Source: Prevotella sp.
Lineage (GTDB): Bacteria > Bacteroidota > Bacteroidia > Bacteroidales > Bacteroidaceae
Direction of reading: 5' to 3'
Length of the DNA stretch: 64,000 nt
Assembly (NCBI GenBank): GCA_017471465.1
Contig: JAFUTI010000010.1
Location: 1-64,000 of the forward strand
The notes below the pieces were generated by a model. That model was not told where the DNA came from, did not search any database, and was given only the letters and a program-made list of their open reading frames with translations. Both the position numbers and the translations under genes were made by a program. The first letter of the stretch is position 1, and each line of letters opens with the position of its first letter. Shown piece by piece: positions 61,886 to 64,000 of this stretch.

Positions 61886-62180
61886 GGTTTTTGTTCACAA
61901 CATGGAGGCGGGGCTCTTGCAAGAGACTGACGATAGGAAATATGTCTTTGCGTACAACGTGGACTATCAGGGAGAACCTGTGTGTATTGCTATGCCTGTA
62001 AGACAGGAGCCTTATCGGTCAGATCATCTTTTCCCCTATTTCTTCAATATGCTTTCAGAGGGAGCCAACCGGCAAGTGCAATCGACGTTGCTCCACATCG
62101 ATGAGAATGATGATTTCGGTATTATGTTGGCTACAGCCCAGCATGACACCATTGGAGCCGTAACCGTAAAACCCGTCTGA
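61872..62180 (+). CDS. HipS-like protein (HipA N-terminal subdomain type)
   Basis: 102 residues matching the small N-terminal subdomain of HipA (KVFVHNMEAGLLQETDDRKY, FAYNVDYQGEPVCIAMPVRQ, then HLFPYFFNMLSEGANRQVQS), here a separate protein as in tripartite HipBST systems, where HipS acts as the antitoxin of the HipT kinase. The frame is intact. The partner kinase is broken, so no target remains; the gene may persist as part of a decaying locus. Confidence 0.75.
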   Translation: MRACKVFVHNMEAGLLQETDDRKYVFAYNVDYQGEPVCIAMPVRQEPYRSDHLFPYFFNMLSEGANRQVQSTLLHIDENDDFGIMLATAQHDTIGAVTVKPV

Positions 62181-62182
62181 AT

Positions 62183-62443
62183 ATGGTAGAACTTAATGTA
62201 TGCCCTTCAACTCTGCAAATAGGCTTTTCCACTTATTCGCCTGCGGCCTTGAAATTGCTGTTCGACGGAAGACCTGTATCGCATATTCTGGACTTCGACA
62301 GTCCTAATAACGAGAGTGCGGACAACGAGACATATCTGAAAAATGTCGGGCGCATATCGCTCTCTGGCGTACAACCCAAGGCCACTTTAAAGCGCAGTTA
62401 TTGGCTGTCATACCGATACAGGAGAAGCACATTGGCCGTCTGA
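62183..62443 (+). pseudogene. HipT-like kinase, truncated
   Basis: 86 residues cover only the start of a HipT/HipA-like serine/threonine kinase (about 300-440 residues in full). The signature near the active core, RISLSGVQPKATLKRS (the Gly-rich ATP loop follows in intact members), is present and then the frame ends in YWLSYRYRRSTLAV. The catalytic aspartates and Lys are missing. Sequence continues without recognisable kinase to 62580. I read this as a decayed toxin gene, or a deletion after position 62400. Confidence 0.7.
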
Positions 62444-62490
62444 TAATCAGAGTTTCAATAGTTACTGTCAAATAATCATACGCTGAGGTG

Positions 62491-62507
62491 TCTATCTTTT
62501 AGACAAG
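62491..62507. other. small hairpin in the 62444-62580 gap
   Basis: TGTCTA and TAGACA around a short loop, with CTGAG/CTCAG outside, in an otherwise featureless gap between the HipT remnant and the next promoter. Confidence 0.3.
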
Positions 62508-62580
62508 AATCACTCAGATACCAAATTCGTGGTATTCAAAATGCCATCTGTGTGGGATTGTGGTATTGCAGAGATCGCTG

Positions 62581-62588
62581 TACCTTTG
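62581..62588 (+). promoter_or_regulatory. -7 box of the carrier/E1/JAMM operon
   Basis: TACCTTTG, with TTG at 62558-62560 about 20 nt upstream as -33 candidate. It lies 38 nt before the carrier's ATG. Confidence 0.6.
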
Positions 62589-62626
62589 CACCGTGAAATA
62601 AATCACAATTTTAAACCGACAAAATT

Positions 62627-62839
62627 ATGGCAAAGATTTATGTAAATGGAGACGCGCAGGAAGTAACGCTGCCTCTCAATGTGAGTGAGTTGATCAAGCA
62701 GTTGCTGGTGGAGAATCCAGAGATGGTTTCGGTGCAGGTGAACGAGGAGTTTGCCGAGCGCGAGGACTGGGACAACATCCAGATTAAGGAGGGCGATAAG
62801 GTCGATTTCTTATACTTCATGGGAGGAGGCTCGATTTAG
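62627..62839 (+). CDS. ThiS/MoaD-like sulfur carrier ending GGGSI (HcyS-like)
   Basis: 70 residues with the beta-grasp fold of ThiS/MoaD (MAKIYVNGDAQEVTLPLNVS, then VSVQVNEEFAEREDWDNIQI and KEGDKVDFLYFMGGGSI). ThiS and MoaD end exactly in GG, where the C-terminal glycine is adenylated and thiocarboxylated. Here SI follows GGG, so the last two residues must be removed, a job for the JAMM peptidase at the end of the operon. Wolinella HcyS also carries such an extension. A heptamer array fills the 16-nt gap to the E1 gene. Confidence 0.85.
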   Translation: MAKIYVNGDAQEVTLPLNVSELIKQLLVENPEMVSVQVNEEFAEREDWDNIQIKEGDKVDFLYFMGGGSI

Positions 62840-62857
62840 TTGAGAGTTTAGAGTTAT
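62837..62857. repeat. heptamer array between the carrier and E1 genes
   Basis: TAGTTGA, GAGTTTA, GAGTTAT: three 7-bp units run from the TAG stop of the carrier gene into the ATG of the E1 gene. Confidence 0.75.
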
Positions 62858-63665
62858 GATTGACTTTACTGAAGAACAGATACAGCGATACTCACGCCAC
62901 ATACTGCTACAGGATGTGGGTGTCGAGGGACAAGAGAAGATAATGAACGCACGCGTGCTCGTTGTGGGTGCCGGCGGACTGGGTGCTCCCGTGAGTCTCT
63001 ATCTGGCGGCTGCCGGCATCGGGCGCATCGGTATCGTGGATGCGGATGTGGTCGACCTGAGCAATCTGCAGCGTCAGGTCATTCACTTCACCAAGGACGT
63101 GGGCGTGCCAAAAGTAAAAAGTGCCGAGGAGAAGATCAAGGCTATCAACCCCGATGTGCAGGTGGATACCTACTATGAGTTCCTCGACTCATCGAACGCA
63201 CTGGATATTATTAAGGAATATGACTTCATCGTGGACGGTACCGACAACTTCCCCGTGAAGTTCCTGATTAATGATGCATGCGTGATGGCAGGCAAGCCAT
63301 TCTCACATGGTGGCATCCTGCGCTTCAACGGCCAGACCTTTACGCATCTGCCCGGCACGGCCTGCTACCGTTGCTTCTTCAAGGAGCCGCCTCCAGTAGG
63401 AGCTGTTCCGACGTGCTCGCAGGCAGGAGTACTGGGAGCCATCGCCGGTATGCTGGGCACTATTCAGGCTGCTGAGACGCTGAAGTACTTTACAGGTATT
63501 GGCGAGTTGCTGACCAACCGCTTGCTGACGTTCGATGCCAAGACCATGCAGTTCCGTACCATCAACGTGAAGCAGCGTCCGTCGTGCGCCATCTGCGGTG
63601 AGCATCCCACTATCGACCACCTGATAGATTACGAGCAGGCCGCGTGCGACCTCAAAAACCACTAA
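62856..63665 (+). CDS. ThiF/MoeB-family E1-like adenylyltransferase (HcyF-like)
   Basis: 269 residues of the ThiF/MoeB/HesA family. The adenylation core is VLVVGAGGLGAPVSLYLAAA with DADVVDLSNLQRQ, the zinc cysteines are in GTACYRC and SCAIC, and the conserved catalytic-loop Cys is in VGAVPTCSQAGVLG. It adenylates the C-terminal glycine of the upstream carrier and may add sulfur. There is no rhodanese domain, so the sulfur must come from elsewhere; the cysteine desulfurase/TusA of the divergent operon is a candidate. It is 16 nt from the carrier gene and 4 nt from the JAMM gene. Confidence 0.9.
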   Translation: MIDFTEEQIQRYSRHILLQDVGVEGQEKIMNARVLVVGAGGLGAPVSLYLAAAGIGRIGIVDADVVDLSNLQRQVIHFTKDVGVPKVKSAEEKIKAINPDVQVDTYYEFLDSSNALDIIKEYDFIVDGTDNFPVKFLINDACVMAGKPFSHGGILRFNGQTFTHLPGTACYRCFFKEPPPVGAVPTCSQAGVLGAIAGMLGTIQAAETLKYFTGIGELLTNRLLTFDAKTMQFRTINVKQRPSCAICGEHPTIDHLIDYEQAACDLKNH

Positions 63666-63669
63666 GCGT

Positions 63670-64000
63670 ATGAATATTCCACAGAACATCATAGAAGAGC
63701 TGATAGCACAGGCTCAGAAGGATGCACCTGATGAGTCGTGCGGCTATCTTTTGGGGACTGCTGACGGCAACGTCACGGAGAACTACTGGATGGAGAATAT
63801 CGACCACTCCAGCGAGCACTTCTCCTTTGCACCGAAGGATCAGTTTGCTGCTCTGAAATATGCGCGCAGCAAGAACCTGAAGATCCTGGCTAACTGGCAC
63901 TCGCATCCAGCCTCGCCCTCGCGCCCCTCGCAGGAAGACCTGCGCCTGGCCAACGACCCCACCATCCGCTACGCCATCCTCTCGCTGCTTGACGGCGAAC
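63670..64000 (+). CDS. M67 JAMM metallopeptidase (HcyD/Mec-like), 3' end beyond window
   Basis: At least 110 residues, running off the window. The JAMM zinc signature is complete: Glu in DESCGYLLG, then WHSHPASPSRPSQED, giving HxH and the downstream Asp, with the catalytic Ser-x-x-x-Asp. Mec/HcyD relatives remove residues after the GG of a ubiquitin-like carrier so that the E1 can activate it. It closes the operon carrier-E1-JAMM, and the carrier's SI tail is its likely target. Confidence 0.88.
   Translation, partial: MNIPQNIIEELIAQAQKDAPDESCGYLLGTADGNVTENYWMENIDHSSEHFSFAPKDQFAALKYARSKNLKILANWHSHPASPSRPSQEDLRLANDPTIRYAILSLLDGE

Overview
The window comes from a member of the Bacteroidales, most likely Prevotellaceae. 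The evidence is the recurrent TAnnTTTG -7 promoter box upstream of many genes, the type III glutamine synthetase, LL-diaminopimelate aminotransferase, DUF2723/DUF3098/DUF4292 proteins, an OMP_b-brl-type TonB receptor, a BspA-like leucine-rich-repeat fragment and NHR-free, SD-poor starts. Placement below family is inference.

Layout. 0-3.4 kb: a decayed leucine-rich-repeat fragment, an IS5/IS1182-like transposase gene, a small membrane protein and the 3' remnant of a secreted protein. 3.4-13.4 kb: GH97 glycosidase, a membrane TPR/HTH-type regulator coupled to a TonB-dependent receptor, an SGNH hydrolase, an orphan 32-codon gene with its own promoter and terminator, a TerC transporter and an outer-membrane protein. 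13.4-22 kb: tRNA-Arg(CCT), a two-part M16 peptidase, then a xylan side-chain cluster (ECF sigma factor, GH43, GPH symporter, acetylesterase, GH67 alpha-glucuronidase). 22-24.3 kb: truncated and interrupted secreted proteins and a 213-bp inverted-repeat element. 24.3-33.2 kb: two coupled NSS transporters with an HHH protein, VanZ-like protein, dut, TPR protein, DUF4292 lipoprotein and EnvC-like protein. 33.2-46.4 kb: type III glutamine synthetase, a HigA-like module, a membrane winged-helix regulator, DUF2723 and DUF3098 proteins, then porin/amtB/glnK and dapL/dapF. 46.4-56.4 kb: gltBD, pyrG, a PurF-like enzyme and asnB. Nitrogen assimilation (glnN, glnK-amtB, gltBD, asnB, PurF-like) is therefore concentrated in about 23 kb, and glnN and glnK share a 15-bp-identical upstream element at the same distance from their -7 boxes.

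56.4-64 kb is the most striking part. One strand carries DsrE-like protein, TusA-like protein, a family 2B-type encapsulin shell with an inserted cyclic-nucleotide-binding fold, a cysteine desulfurase with a long N-terminal extension (the encapsulin cargo) and a MetY-like O-acetylhomoserine sulfhydrylase. Divergently, beyond a decayed HipBST-like locus, lie a ThiS/MoaD-like carrier ending GGGSI, a ThiF/MoeB-like E1 enzyme and an M67 JAMM peptidase. The second set matches the protein-thiocarboxylate homocysteine pathway described for Wolinella (HcyS/HcyF/HcyD with MetY). I infer a sulfur-storage compartment feeding a carrier-protein route to homocysteine.

A second unusual theme is repeats. Several same-strand gene junctions are filled from stop to start codon by 7- or 9-bp tandem words, each with a different word, and three conserved genes (GH97, TonB receptor, pyrG) carry in-frame palindromic insertions.
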